Shown: piece by piece, positions 1 to 11,160 of the stretch
Layout: each line of letters begins with the position of its first letter
Position numbering within the stretch: the stretch's first letter is position 1
NCBI GenBank assembly: GCA_038380435.1
Contig: JAWZYU010000028.1
Span: forward strand, 42,901,095-42,965,094
Direction: 5' to 3'
DNA from: Ryuthela nishihirai
Taxonomy: Eukaryota > Arthropoda > Arachnida > Araneae > Heptathelidae
Length of the DNA: 64,000 nucleotides
The notes under the pieces: generated by a model
Seen by the model: only the letters and a program-made list of their open reading frames with translations
Told to the model about the DNA's origin: nothing
Database searches by the model: none
Position numbers and translations under genes: made by a program

Positions 1-920
1 GTATAAAAGCAAGTAGTTTAATAAGTGTTGTTGGCAGATAATATCATCAAATAATTCTCGAGTAAGAATAGTTTACCATATTTCATATTCTCTTCTCAGA
101 ATTGAAAGTTTTTACTATTAACTTTCTTTTTATTCTGAACTGCAGATAACATTAATAATTTTGCCTATTGCCAACAAAACTAATCAGTTTATCCATAACT
201 ATTGAATGTTTTCAGGGGAAACTTATGAAAAAAATTTAAAAAGAAATAAAAAATATATAAAGCAATAAATGTCAATAAATAAAAGGGTACTAAAGCACAT
301 AGCCAAAAACACTCTGAAGGTTTGAACACAGCAAATATTGGCAAGCTGTGAAATAGAAATATGCTTGTTACATTGGTGGTTCCATGAAGTTTTTTTTTTG
401 GAAGGGATCAGTTAGTGAAAACTCAAAAAGGAACTCACTGGAACGGCCATTATTTTCCCTCTGACTCCCTTCTTTCTGTGGGAGAGGACTACCCCTCCTC
501 CATTGAGACCATCAGTTGCTTGATAGCCATTCCAGTATTGGTAAAGTTTTCTTAATACATATTAACTTAGATATCTTGCTTTGAATATGATGTGTTTTAA
601 ACATATAGCACTGATTATTATGCATTTTTATTGTGCATATCTTAGGCTGTCTAGACCTTGGCCTAGATGGGCAAAATTGGAAAAGTAGCAAGTGAACACT
701 GAAAGTTAAAAATTTTTACTTGAATTTTTCTTTTACTTAAAAAACTGAGTGAAAAGAAAATACCGAAAGAATTAAAATGAATTTAAGTTGAGTGAAGTAA
801 ATCTGTCAAGATGTTCTTTTTCAAAACTTAATTTAAAAGTGGTCAATTAACATCATGATTAGATGATGCTGCAAAAGTGATACAAGGAATGGCATTGCAA
901 CAAGAGAAAATGCAACTTGG
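1..920. other. AT-rich DNA, nothing recognised
   Basis: No exon, repeat family or long open frame was recognised. If the p24 gene at 6604-13752 has its first coding exon in this window it could lie here or further on, but I found no signal-peptide or GOLD-start coding match. Confidence 0.4.
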
Positions 921-1182
921 GTTGGGTTGTTTTACCTCTGAGCAGCACTTTTTTTGCACAGAATGGACTAAATGGCCTGATCACAAGGACCCCCAGGAGT
1001 CCCAGGAGGACTCAGAGGGTCCCACAAGGACCCCCAGGTCTCAGAGAAGTTTGGGGGGAAAGGATCCACTGAACAGCTGTTGGGGAACACGGTAGCCTCC
1101 CATCAAGGCCATCTAGTGTGTTCTTTAATGTGCACAGGTTATGACTCTCCTGCACACGGGGCAACAGCTTAACATCCTGTCC
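921..1182 (-). mobile_element. SINE-A copy, 5' truncated
   Basis: On the minus strand this is the 3' part of the window's main SINE family (SINE-A). It begins at the tail motif GTTGGGTTGTTTTACC, read here on the plus strand, and runs to the GGGGCAACAGCTTAAC segment. The tRNA-like head is missing, as expected for a 5'-truncated retroposon. Confidence 0.85.
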
Positions 1183-2392
1183 AAATTGAATTATCCAATG
1201 AATTATAATTGAGTTGACCATCCGAAGTGAATTATAAATGCAATATAAATATATTGCTACTTATGTTTTTAAAAAAAATGGAGGGTTAAGTTCTGCAGAT
1301 ACCCTGTCGATCGATTTTTGTAATTTTCTGAAAACGTGCAGAAATGAGATACGAGTTATTTATGATTCCACACTTTACTGATTCACTCCCTGTGTGATCA
1401 TATATATATATTTAATGGCAATGGATTCATATGAAACGACAATTAATGATTATATGATATGATTAAATATTTATAGAATTTTAATATAAACTAATTAACC
1501 TAAATTATGCATATTCCACATTGCCATTGCTTGAAAAATAATGAACAATAAAAAATGGTGACCTTACTATCCTGTGCAAACAAGCAGAATGAATTTTTAT
1601 ATTAGTTTATGGTAAATGTTCAAACATACAGTTAGGAATTCTTGTTTCATGTGAATCTACCAGCTGCATTTTTAAAAAAAAGACCAAAAAAATGGTTGTA
1701 GTGTGAATTGGTAAAGTGTACAATAAAATATCCTTCATAATCTCGTTACTGCATGTTTTCAGAAAATCGCCAAAATTGACAACTGAGCTGTTTGCTGAAC
1801 TTGAGCTAAATGGTAATGTACGAAAATAAATTCGTCATAAAATTCTTATTCCCAATTTGTTAATCACTTTAACTCTTCCTTTTAATTTTTTTTCCCTTAT
1901 AAAACTGTATTTCAATAAAATAGTGGGGGAAAGTGGCAGCATGAGAAACTATGAGTGGCAATTTGTCAAATATGGCTCTGCTGGTACATCTAAAATAGGG
2001 AGAAAAATAAAAAAACAAGAGGAATCTGTTACTTTTGTTGCTTCAATTGATATCATAAGTGACCCAATCTCCAAAACCTATTTTTCTGAATTTACCCAAG
2101 AAAGCTTAAGTTTCCATATTTTTTTTTATCTCACTCACACCCTAAGCCACCTTTTCAGAGCCTTGGACCTTCTCATTAAACAATGTATGCTGTACAGCAT
2201 GCATTTTTTTTTACTTTCATTATTGTTATAGAGTGGAAGATCAGTTAATGAGGTTCGTTAATAAAGCTACAGTTTAAAAAATTGTTTTATTTGGTCACAT
2301 TTAAGGTGACTTATTTTCAGTATGCTTTTTCATAATTTTTTACTTCAGTATACAATTAAAAAGACCTTCTTGCTCAAAAATTAATTTAAAAT
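1183..2392. other. AT-rich DNA, nothing recognised
   Basis: Long A/T runs and a short ATATAT tract. The 124-codon frame at 1857-2231 is low-complexity, resembles nothing I know and has no splice or start context, so I do not call it a gene. Confidence 0.4.
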
Positions 2393-2693
2393 AATTTAAA
2401 ATTCTCTGTCATTGAGCAATAAAATTTTAGAGTTTATCCTTCAAACTATTTGCATGTTGAAAGTTCTTAGGAGAAAACTCTCAGAAGCTTTTCGGAGCAA
2501 AGACGGCACTCCGTCTTCAGTGAAGTGATGCTATGTACCTAACGTCAGTATATAGCATCACTTCACTGAAGACGGAGTGCCGTCTTTGCTCCGAAAAGCT
2601 TCTGAGAGTTTTCTCCTAAGAACTTTCAACATGCAAATAGTTTGAAGGATAAACTCTAAAATTTTATTGCTCAATGACAGAGAATTTTAAATT
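2393..2693. repeat. perfect palindrome, 142-bp arms
   Basis: Positions 2393-2534 and 2552-2693 are exact reverse complements by hand alignment, separated by a 17-base loop at 2535-2551. Base composition inside (GGAGCAAAGACGGCACTCCG) is less AT-rich than the surroundings. Transcribed, it would form a long perfect stem. It has no visible target duplication, so it could be a recent snap-back duplication, a MITE core, or an assembly or library artefact. Confidence 0.95.
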
Positions 2694-2870
2694 TTACTTC
2701 AGGTTTTTTTTTTGTGTGTGTCTTTTTCAACATTCTAACTTTTTAACAAATGTTGAAAAACAATTTTAAACATACTATCTTTGGGAAATGTATAACTAAA
2801 CTTCTGTGAACCTTGTTGAAGCCTTTTTATCATTAAAAAGCAGATTTTTTTTACTTGTTAATATTTTAAA

Positions 2871-3075
2871 CCATCCCAATGACTAAGTGGTTAGCATGCA
2901 TGGCTACTGATCAAAGGGACCTGAGTTCAAGCTCCCAATAAAGTATGGTTTTCTTGTGTTATATATCTGCTGAGATCTTTCCTTTGTTGCAGACCTTCTA
3001 TAAGGTATATTATACTGAAAGACTCTTGTTAAACGTCTGTGGAAAGCAGCTGCTTGAGAAGTAATAGATTTATTT
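2871..3075 (+). mobile_element. SINE-B copy, diverged
   Basis: Second tRNA-derived SINE family (SINE-B). The A-box-like part is ACTAAGTGGTTAGC and the B-box-like part GAGTTCAAGCTCC. The body has the family's CTGCTGAG and AGACCTTCTA motifs, and it ends in AAAGCAGCTGCTTGAG followed by an AT-rich tail. More diverged than the copies at 13071 and 37594. Confidence 0.8.
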
Positions 3076-3687
3076 TTTTATAATTTATTTTGCAATTTTC
3101 TTAGCTTAATATGTTCTGTAAATATATTACAATCATTTCATATAAATTGACTGTTATCTTATAGTTAGGCAGTTTATTGTGTAAAAGTCATTCTAAATCT
3201 AGATATTGAACAAAAATTCTTACATTTTTTTAAACCAAAAATAATGTATTATATATATGTTAACATTATTGTTAAAAAAAAGTTCACTATAATCCTTTAG
3301 GTAAAAGTACATATATATGACAGCTGTTAGTGTTATTAAAGTGTCCAGAGGGATGAAAGAAGCATTTACTTGGAGTTGACTTCAATGCATTGGCGTTGTG
3401 GTCAAGTCAGCTTCCAGTTCTCCTCTTCCTTTGATGGCTGTCACATGCACAAGAGGTTTGCCTAAAAGTTATTTGGAAGCTTTGTATATGAGGGGAGGAG
3501 GGGTTGTCATCATTTTCAATTTTGCATCACAGACCAGTTGTTTTTTTAACACTGACCTGATCAATGGTTGGACTCTTTATTATATAATCTTACTTCTGGT
3601 CCTCTATTCCTTGGTTGCCATATAAATAGTATGTTGTGGTAGCTATGTACATAGTGAAACATATTAAGTTTTTGTTTTTACTGTATA

Positions 3688-5166
3688 TACACTGGTTTCC
3701 ATAAATTAAGGAAAACTCAGAAAAATTATGATAAACAAAAAAAATATGAGTGATTTTTAATGAAATTTGATGAAAACATGAATTACAATGCTAGTTTCAG
3801 AATGGCATAAAATATTTTACACTGAAAGCATTTTTTGTCAAAAAATAACACTTGCATGAACTTGTGCAAAAATGAAGTGTCAGAATGCAATGGGCAAAGT
3901 TGTTTAATAAGGGGTGTGGTCACCCCTTACAGCAATGCAGGCACAACAGCGATGTTCCATGCTGTTTATGATGTGAATCATCTCAGTAGGGAGTAACAAC
4001 CATTGTTCCTTTAAAGCAGTAATTAGCTCCCCCTTTGTTTCAGGTGGCAGGTTGAAGGCAGCAACATGTCTTCCTAGAGCATCCCACACATGCTCAATCG
4101 GATTTAGGTCGGGTGATCAAGCATGCCACTCCATGCGCATAATGGTCTCTTCTTGCAGGTATTATTCCACTAGTCGAGCACTGTGTGAACGAGTGTTATT
4201 GTGTGTAAGATGAATGTTTCATCTATTCCACCAGTGTAAGGATGTACATAAGTGTCTCAGGATGTCATCTCTATACCTTTGAGCATTGAGGTTCCCGCTC
4301 ATCAACACATAGAGGTCTATCTGTCCACCTGAGGAAATGCCACCCCAAACACACATGCTGCCTCTCCCATAACTATCTCTTTGATGGATGTTACTGGGAT
4401 GATAGTGGGTACCTTGTTCTCTCCATATCAAACAATGTCCAGAATCACTCTACAAGCAATATCTGGACTCTGTGAAGCGTACAGACCTCTATTGCTCTTC
4501 TGTCCAGTTAACGTGTGTGCCCAATTCAACCGCTCTCTCCTGTGACGTGATGGGTATACAAATTACTGGCCTTCTAATGTACAGACCTCCCTCATGAAGT
4601 CTTCTATGTACAGTAGAAGCTCATACAACCCTCCCAGTGGCTGTTGCAAGAGAGGATTGTAGCTGAGAGGGAGTAGACATCCTGCTCCTTTGTGCTGTTA
4701 ATTGCAGATATCAGTCTTGTACTACAGTCGTAACACTAGCCCTTCCTCAGCTAAACCTACAAGACGTGGAATTTGTGCTGAGAAATTGATTCTAGAGTCT
4801 ATGCACCACAGAAGGACACATTTAGCCATTGTGCCACGTCTGACTGACTTTGGCCTGCTTCAAGCCATCAAAATAGCTCTACATTGCAGTTCATTTGGAA
4901 AATGATGTCTCGAGGTCATTCCTACAAAATAGCTATTTCAAATTTCTTTACTCACGTTTACAACACAAAATAACAATCCACTCCAAAACACCCATTTTTA
5001 TGCTGCTATCCAATTATGCAAATTTACACAACTAGACTAATTTGTATACGATATGCTCACTTAGCATTACTTTTACAAGAACAAGTTTGGTGAGGATCGC
5101 ACAATTTTTTTGGCAAATTATCATGATTTTTCTCATTTTTCCTTAATTTATGGAAACCGATATATA
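3688..5166 (-). mobile_element. Tc1-like DNA transposon, nearly full length
   Basis: A DNA element of about 1.47 kb. The inverted ends carry GGTTTCCATAAATTAAGGAA at 3694 and its complement ending near 5158, both flanked by TA-rich sequence as expected for TA insertion. The size matches Tc1 elements (about 1.3-1.7 kb). The transposase frame is on the minus strand and broken, so the copy cannot move by itself. Exact outer ends are uncertain by a few bases because the flanks are TATATA tracts. Confidence 0.85.
3904..4560 (-). pseudogene. Tc1-family transposase remnant (DD34E)
   Basis: Read on the minus strand, this encodes the catalytic half of a Tc1 transposase, the enzyme that cuts and pastes the element at TA sites. 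Visible in order: VNWTEEQ; a GSMCVWGGISSGG segment; a damaged second-aspartate region (NTRSHSARLVE); SPDLNPIEHVWDALGR with the third acidic residue (E); and the C-terminal block ending VRGDHTPY before the stop. Several stops and at least one frame change interrupt it, and the usual FTDESR block reads FTESRY. The N-terminal DNA-binding half, expected up to about 5090, is not readable as a clean frame. Certain as to family; dead as a gene. Confidence 0.85.
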
Positions 5167-5805
5167 TATATATATCAATGTGTTCAATTTCTCTACATAT
5201 AGAAATAGAGCTTTTATTAAAATCTTTTTACTGTCAGGATAAATTTTAAAAATTTAAAATTTCTTTGCCTAACCTTCTATTATACTAGTTTACTACAGTA
5301 TCAGTTTCCTAGTCTGAGTTGTTTTCGTGTCACAAAATTTTAAACTTTATACAACAGAGAACTTTAAGCTATTTGTGCTACTTGTGCAAATTATAAATGC
5401 TGTGATATAAGTACAATTAAAAGTTCTAAACAATCAATGGGCCCCAAAGTGAATTTCAGTTTCTTGAAACCAAAATTCAACAGTTCCCAAAGTACTATGC
5501 TCTGTATATTTTTTCCAAAAAGACACCCTTTAAATTTTTTTTTAACTGTTAAAATTTATAAATTATCTTTGTTAGCTCTCATGACGTATTTTGGTGGGAA
5601 AAATTATTTTTGTTTTCATGCTGAAAATTAAACTTCAGAAACAACTTATCCAGAGACTGAGTTCATTTTGAAAACATGGAACATTATCCCTCTTACACTA
5701 AAGGAATTATCACTTGTATGTGTTAAGATTGACAAACTCTTTTATGATAAATTGCAGTCCTTAAAATGTCACAGAAATTAACTTACTAACACCAATTTTC
5801 TTAGA
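5167..5805. other. AT-rich DNA, no gene seen
   Basis: A/T-rich sequence between the Tc1 element and a SINE-A head fragment. The 64-codon frame at 5437-5631 is low-complexity and not supported as coding. Confidence 0.4.
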
Positions 5806-5951
5806 GGTGGGATTTGCTCAGTCAGTAGCATGCCAGCTTATAATCTACAGTTCCCAGGTTCAGGCCCCAGCATGCCAGCATTGAGATTTATCTCCACAAA
5901 CCCTCACTCTGCCCTCGGTGAGAAATAGGACACTGATGAGCTGGGAAATAA
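5806..5951 (+). mobile_element. SINE-A 5' fragment
   Basis: Head and first body part of SINE-A: GCTCAGTCAGTAGCATGCC (A box), CCCAGGTTCAGGCCCC (diverged B box), then GCATTGAGATTTATCTCC. The copy stops in the segment that normally continues into GGGCTTGGAAAGG. A 3' loss is unusual for a retroposon and suggests later deletion. Confidence 0.75.
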
Positions 5952-6036
5952 GCCCTTTATATTTTTTCTCAGCTATCATGTTTCTTATTAATTCTAGCAA
6001 CAATAATAAAAATCAGACCTTATTCAGTGTGTGTGT

Positions 6037-6078
<42 letters not shown>
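6037..6078 (+). repeat. poly-G tract, 42 bases
   Basis: An uninterrupted run of G directly after a short GT repeat. It could form G-quadruplex structure. Length in the assembly is unreliable because such runs are hard to sequence. Confidence 0.95.
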
Positions 6079-6081
<3 letters not shown>

Positions 6082-6283
6082 TTGCTAATAGTTTAAAAAA
6101 CTGCTATTATTGACAGATTATTAATTGTACTTAATTAACAGTCAGTATGGACTAAATTTTCTCTATATGCATCTCTATCTACACTATTTTCTTCACACAC
6201 ATTGTTTACCTATAGGTAATAGGTCTTAGAATGACAAGATCTATTTGAATATCCAAGAACATAGAGTATCATATGTAACATGA

Positions 6284-6434
6284 TTTTTGTGTTTGTTTCG
6301 AGCCCCATTGATGTAGTAATGTTTTTCTGCTGAGGTCCCACTATCCTCTCAGACCTTCTACTGTGGCATATAAAATGGCAGGCTCCTGTCAGACCTCTGT
6401 GGCAAGCAGCTGCTTGAGGGGGTATTTATTATTT
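6284..6434 (+). mobile_element. SINE-B copy, head truncated
   Basis: Starts at the B-box region (GTTTCGAGCCCC), then CTGCTGAGGTCC, CTCAGACCTTCTACTGTGGC and the terminal GGCAAGCAGCTGCTTGAGG plus GGGTATTTATT tail. It lies 170 bp upstream of the p24 exon, in the intron. Confidence 0.85.
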
Positions 6435-6603
6435 TTTTTTTATTTTGTGCTAATGAAATAAATGTGATCTCTCACAATCATACTAAAAATTTTGCAAAAA
6501 TTCTGTTGTTTTCACTGAATTTTAAATGCAGCTTTAGTGTAGCTGAAAACATTCTGTTTGAACAAATTTATGAACCTAAGCTTGTTTTTATATATTTATT
6601 TAG

Positions 6604-6725
6604 GTTATTGATGCAAGTTTTGGAGAAGTTGAAATCAATCAGGATTTAGATATTAACTTTTATTTGTATTCACCAAAAGGTCGGGAACTGATTGCAGATT
6701 ATAAACAATCAGATGCAATGCACAG
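6604..6725 (+). CDS. TMED5: p24-gamma (TMED1/5-like) coding exon, GOLD domain part
   Basis: Internal exon encoding 40 codons plus 2 bases (VIDASFGEVEINQDLDINFY..). This is the middle of the GOLD domain of a p24 cargo receptor, a type I membrane protein of COPI/COPII vesicles that sorts cargo such as GPI-anchored and secreted proteins between ER and Golgi. The acceptor is a T-rich tract ending TTTAG; the donor is CACAG|GTATTG. It ends in phase 2 and joins in frame with 11503. The preceding exon, with signal peptide and the first strand and cysteine of GOLD, is not visible and is probably upstream of the window. I infer the gamma subfamily (TMED1/TMED5) from the tail seen in the last exon; the exact paralogue is uncertain. 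Confidence 0.85.
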
Positions 6726-6837
6726 GTATTGTGTTTTGATATCTAAATTATAGATATGCATCATATTTTTAACATTAAATTGCCATAACTAAATAACATT
6801 AATTAATAAGTAATGGAAATATATGTTAAAATGTAAT

Positions 6838-7568
6838 TGAAATCTTTTATTCGAGCTGTTGATGAGACTTGTAGAGTAGATTTGGTTATAAACAGAAAGG
6901 AAACTAAAATGATGAAAAATGGTCAGAAAGGCTGTGATTCAGTTAACCTGAATGGTGGCAGTCTTGAGCAGGTGTCACAATTTAATTATCTTGCAAGCTA
7001 TGTAACAGATACTGGTGATGTGCAGCATGCGATTAACAGATGAATAAGGATTGCCACCAGGACTTTAAGAATCTTTAGAGAGTGTGGGGAAATAGGTGTA
7101 TACACCTGAAGACTAAAATTAGACTGTATAATAGTTTGGTTCTTTCTAGAGTTAGTTATGGTAGTGAAACTTGGATGCTTTGTAAACAAGATAACAGGAA
7201 ACTAGATGTTTTCGATTCTAAATTCTTACGCAGTATCTTGGTCATTAGGTGGTTCAGCTTTGTAACTAATGATGAGGTTAGGCAAAGGAGTCTGCAATCT
7301 TCTTTCAGCACCATATTGTGCAGAGAGAGACTCCGTTGGTTTGGCCATGTTGCTCATATGGATAATTATAGCTTACCGAATAGGGTTATGAACAGTGTGC
7401 CTAAAGGCCTCAGAAAGAGGGTGAGACCTAGGATGTGGTGGTCAGGACTGTGTGAAACAGGAACTTGCTAGAATTGGTGTGCAGTGGCCAGATGCAGCAG
7501 ATGTAGCTCAGGACAGATATACTTGGAGAGAACTAAATTGTAGTGTCTGCTTGAGGATGATGATAAAA
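6838..7568 (+). mobile_element. LINE 3' fragment (RTE-like) in p24 intron
   Basis: 5'-truncated copy of the LINE seen at 29836-33372, starting just after the RT catalytic region (SFIRAVDET) and running through the C-terminal domain to the terminal TGCTTGAGGATGATGATAA tail. It contains the conserved LVLSRVSYGSETWMLCKQD and LRWFGHVAHMD segments. The frame is broken at 7043 (TGA) and near 7450. It lies 112 bp behind the p24 exon donor without disturbing it. Confidence 0.9.
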
Positions 7569-8249
7569 AAAAAAATTAGCAACAGTAGTTGTTCAGTGAC
7601 CATTTTTTGCTAAAATTTGTTATTCATTTGGTAAAGCATGTAATTCACATGCAATCTACCAGTCATGTCACATAGTAATTTTCAACTGTAACAGTTACAA
7701 TTTGTTAGAAAATTTAATTACATCATAGTGCAAATAGTTTAAAAAGATATAAGAATTTTATAATACTGTAAGAAGTCAAAAAAAAAAACCTAAACCAGAT
7801 CTCAGTTAATATAAACAATACTCAAATGTTGTAGTAAACTACAAATCAAATCTCAGTTTGCATCATATGCAAAATCATAGGATATTCTGAGCTCATGAAG
7901 CACTGTATGTAATAATATTTGTATCGCTATTTGTGTAGGCTTCGTGTTCATGATTCTCTTTACCAGTCTGTAATTCTCCATACAGGCAAGATGCCAGACC
8001 ATTACAAGAGGGATTGCAGGCTTATAATCCCCTTGAGGATTGTGGTTTTTAACAGTAGTCTTATTAAATGCAGAGTTGTATATTGTAAAAGAAATCAATC
8101 CCATCATTGTTTACATAATTTTTTTGTAAATGCTATTATTTTTAATATATAATATTTTTTCCCTTCAGGATGAACTAAGTTGTTAATTGTTTCCATTTCC
8201 ATAACTATTTAAATACACATATATACATAACACTCGCTCTCTCCTGACT
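7569..8249. other. intron DNA of the p24 gene, nothing recognised
   Basis: AT-rich intronic sequence between a LINE fragment and a SINE. No coding or structured element was recognised. Confidence 0.4.
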
Positions 8250-8621
8250 GGGGCGGGGATGGCTCAGTCAGTAGTTTGCCAAGCTTGTAGTCTCCCGTTC
8301 TCAGGTTCGAGTCCCAGCTGAGTCAGCACTGAGATTTATCTCGCAAAACTCCCCGCCTGCTCGCTGTCAGTAATCAATGGGTTTGGAAAGGTCACCGTCC
8401 ATCAGATGGGATGTTAAGCCATGGCCCCATATGCATGAGTGCCATACCCTGTGCACTTTGAACACATATATGGCTTTGATGGGAGACTGCCATCTGTCTT
8501 CCAACAGCTGTTCCAGTGAGTCCCCTCCTCCAACCTTCTCTGAACCTTCAGGGTCCTTGTGACCTTTCCATTTGGTCCATTGTTTGCAAAAGAGTGCTGC
8601 TCAGAAGTAAAACAACCCAAC
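8250..8621 (+). mobile_element. SINE-A, near full length
   Basis: tRNA-like head with A box (GGCTCAGTCAGTAGTTTGCC) and B box (CAGGTTCGAGTCCCAGCTG). The body has GGTTTGGAAAGG, GTCTTCCAACAGCTGTTCC and CATTTGGTCCATTG, and it ends AAAACAACCCAAC. Diverged in the middle (CACTTTGAACACATATATGG in place of the usual ACGTTAAAGAACACGCTGG). Confidence 0.9.
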
Positions 8622-8662
8622 TTTCCTGTCTGTGCAATTTAGTTCTCCAAACATGCCTGTCC

Positions 8663-10010
8663 TGAGCTGAAATTGGATCTGACCATTATCATGTTAAAAG
8701 TGTTTTGCAACTTAAACTTAAGAAGTGTGCTAAAGTTTAAAAAGTTACCTTTAACACTGAAGCTCTGAAAGACTCAGTTATAGCCAAAGCTTACCATATA
8801 AGTTACTTAGTCATTATGACAGTCATGGTTTGCTTACTACTCAATATCAGGAGGGGCAGGGGTGGCTCAGTCAGTAGAGCGCCAGGCTTGTAATCTGTAG
8901 TTCCCAGGTTCAAGTCCCAGCTGGGTCAGCGTTGAGATTTATCTCCGCAAAATTCCACCCCCCCCCCCGCCCCGCCCACGGTCAGTAGGGGACACCAATG
9001 GGCTTGGAAAGGCTGCCATCTGTCAGATGGGACGTTAAGCTGTGGCCCCGTGTGTGGGAGAGTCATACCCTGTGCACATTAAAGAACACGCCGGATGGCC
9101 TTGACAGGAGGTTGCCATCTGTCTCCCAACAGCTGTTCCAGTGGGTCCCCTCCCCCGACCTTCTCCGAGCCTTCAGGGTCCATGTGACCTGGCCATTTAG
9201 CCCATGGTGTGCAAAAAAGTGTCGCTCAGAGGTAAAACAACCCAACTCAATATCAGGATCAGTTTAACAAGGCTTTTCTTGAAGCTAATTGTACTATTTT
9301 GGGTAAAATAGAACAGATGAAGCAAGTTAGTTGAGTGAGGCACTGGAGTTTATTTTGGAAAGAAAGAACTGTAGGAATAATCTTAATCAACACCCTACGA
9401 GTCCTAACAGAAAGCATTGCAAAAAACTTAATAAATATTTAGCATAAACAGTTAACAGCTTAAGAATTTTTGGCTTCATAACTTGGCTAAAAAGCAAAGG
9501 CAGCTAGACAGCATAACAGCAAAGAGCTATACAAAATAGTTAATGTTTTGTGCAGGAAGAAACATACAGGTGTATAGGAATTGAGGGATAAACATGGTAA
9601 AGTTATTAAAGATGAGGATTCTGTCATGGCTAGGTGGGCTGAGCATTTCAATGATGTAAACAATGTGATTAGTTCTACCCCATTGTTTGTAATGATACAT
9701 GCATTACTGGCTGTAATGTTAACCCTATATCACAGTCTGCAGTTACTTTGGCTGTTTCTAAATTTAAACTGCATAAATCCCTAGGATAGATGAAATTATT
9801 ACTGAAATGCTTAGAACTCGGAATGTTTCTGTTATCAGATGGCTGTCTGAAATTTTGAATATCTTTTATGATAAAGGTATTGTTTCTAAGGATTTTTTCC
9901 GAAGCTCTTATTATTCCTATTTTAAAAAAAGTGATCACAGTTCTTGTAATAATTGTAGAGGTATCAGCCTACTTGCTGTTCCAGTAAAGTTCTTTGCATG
10001 ATTGCATTGC
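8663..10010 (+). mobile_element. LINE internal fragment, split by a SINE
   Basis: Copy of the RTE-like LINE from the end of its endonuclease region (GAGCTGAAATTGGATC) to the start of its RT domain, where it stops around TTCTTTGCATGATTGC. It is split by the SINE-A at 8853-9244; sequence resumes exactly behind the 14-bp target duplication. Many substitutions and frame breaks; the best open pieces are 9581-9784 and 9807-10001. Confidence 0.9.
8853..9244 (+). mobile_element. SINE-A, full length, with target duplication
   Basis: Complete SINE-A from GGGGCAGGGGTGGCTCAG to AAAACAACCCA. Flanked by a 14-bp direct repeat ACTCAATATCAGGA (8839-8852 and 9245-9258), the signature of LINE-type retroposition. 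It carries a C-rich run of about 10 bases near 8959. Confidence 0.95.
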
Positions 10011-10012
10011 AA

Positions 10013-10760
10013 CTATATAAGTGCTGGACAAAAAAAGATTTAATCGGATCTTAATTTATTATTTAAATTTTCCCATACAAAATTTATTAAAAAAAGTTAC
10101 TGAGCTCTGGATCTGACTCACCATTTACATAACATATGGTTATTATTTCAGTGTCGTTTAAGAGTATAGGTTGTTGTCATAGAATAGCAGAAAATTACCC
10201 CAGATTTAATTATTAAACCTTAAATTGCCAGAAGATGCTATAGTTACCAGAGTATGCTGCAAATTTTTTTATATTTTTGCCAAAAGAAATTGTCCTTTTA
10301 AAAGTTTTTTCATACTCTGAAAATTAATTAATTGCATTTTGTACACTAATATGATCAAGTTCTGTTATTTACTTGAGTATAAGATCCTACAGTTCTTTTA
10401 ATTTTCACATTGAAAGCACCAAAATTAACCCAGCACTTTATAAATTTAATGCCTGAGACAGCACAAAATAGGTTGTTGGGTAGTCAAGACAAAAGAATAA
10501 CAGCATTTAGACTGGTCCATTTCAAATTTCAGCCATTTTTGCACCATTATGGGCATTAATGGGTTAAGGGTTAATCATGTAAATTGATGCTCATTGCAAA
10601 TAATGTAACATTTAAGTAATAAAATGATTCTGCATTATGCCGATCCCTTTACATGACTGAATAATTTAAAATTCCAATAAATGACAACTATCAGGAGTGG
10701 GAAAGTTAAAAGTCCAATTTCCCAAGTGACTAAAAATTTAATGCTGTCTGTTAGAGAATT
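10013..10760. other. intron DNA of the p24 gene, nothing recognised
   Basis: AT-rich, without recognisable repeats or open frames of note. Confidence 0.4.
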
Positions 10761-10772
10761 ACTATATATATA

Positions 10773-11160
10773 GGGGCAGGGGTGGCTCAGTCGGTAGTGC
10801 GCCAGGCTCGTAATCTGTAGTTCCCAGGTTCAAGTCCCAGCTCGGTCAGTGTTGAGATTTATCTCTGCAAAATTCCCCGCCCTGCCCACGGTCAGTAGGG
10901 GACACCGATGGGCTTAGGAAAGGCTGCCATCTGTCGGATGGGATGTTAAGCCGTGGCCCCGTGTGCGGGAGAGCCATACCCTGTGTACGTTAAAGAACAC
11001 GCTGGATGGCCTTGACGGGAGGCTACCATCTGTCTCGCAACAGCTATTCCAGTGGGTCCCCTCCCCCAACCTTCTCTGATCCTTCGGGGTCCATGTGACC
11101 TGGCCATTTAGCCCATGGTGTGCAAAAAAGTGCCACTCAGAGGTAAAACAACCCAACCCA
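10773..11160 (+). mobile_element. SINE-A, full length, with target duplication
   Basis: Good full copy: A box TGGCTCAGTCGGTAGTGCGC, B box GGTTCAAGTCC, and the core GTTAAAGAACACGCTGG. The tail AAAACAACCCAACCC is followed by ACTATATATATA, which also precedes the element (10761-10772 and 11161-11172). Confidence 0.95.

Noticed and set aside
1857..2231. 124-codon frame
   Set aside because: Low-complexity Phe/Leu/Ser-rich translation of AT-rich DNA, without flanking splice sites that would fit the p24 gene's missing first exon.
8250..8330. tRNA genes at the SINE heads (A and B boxes)
   Set aside because: The heads continue into the SINE body, the acceptor stems do not pair, and many copies have broken boxes. 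They are tRNA-derived, not tRNA genes.
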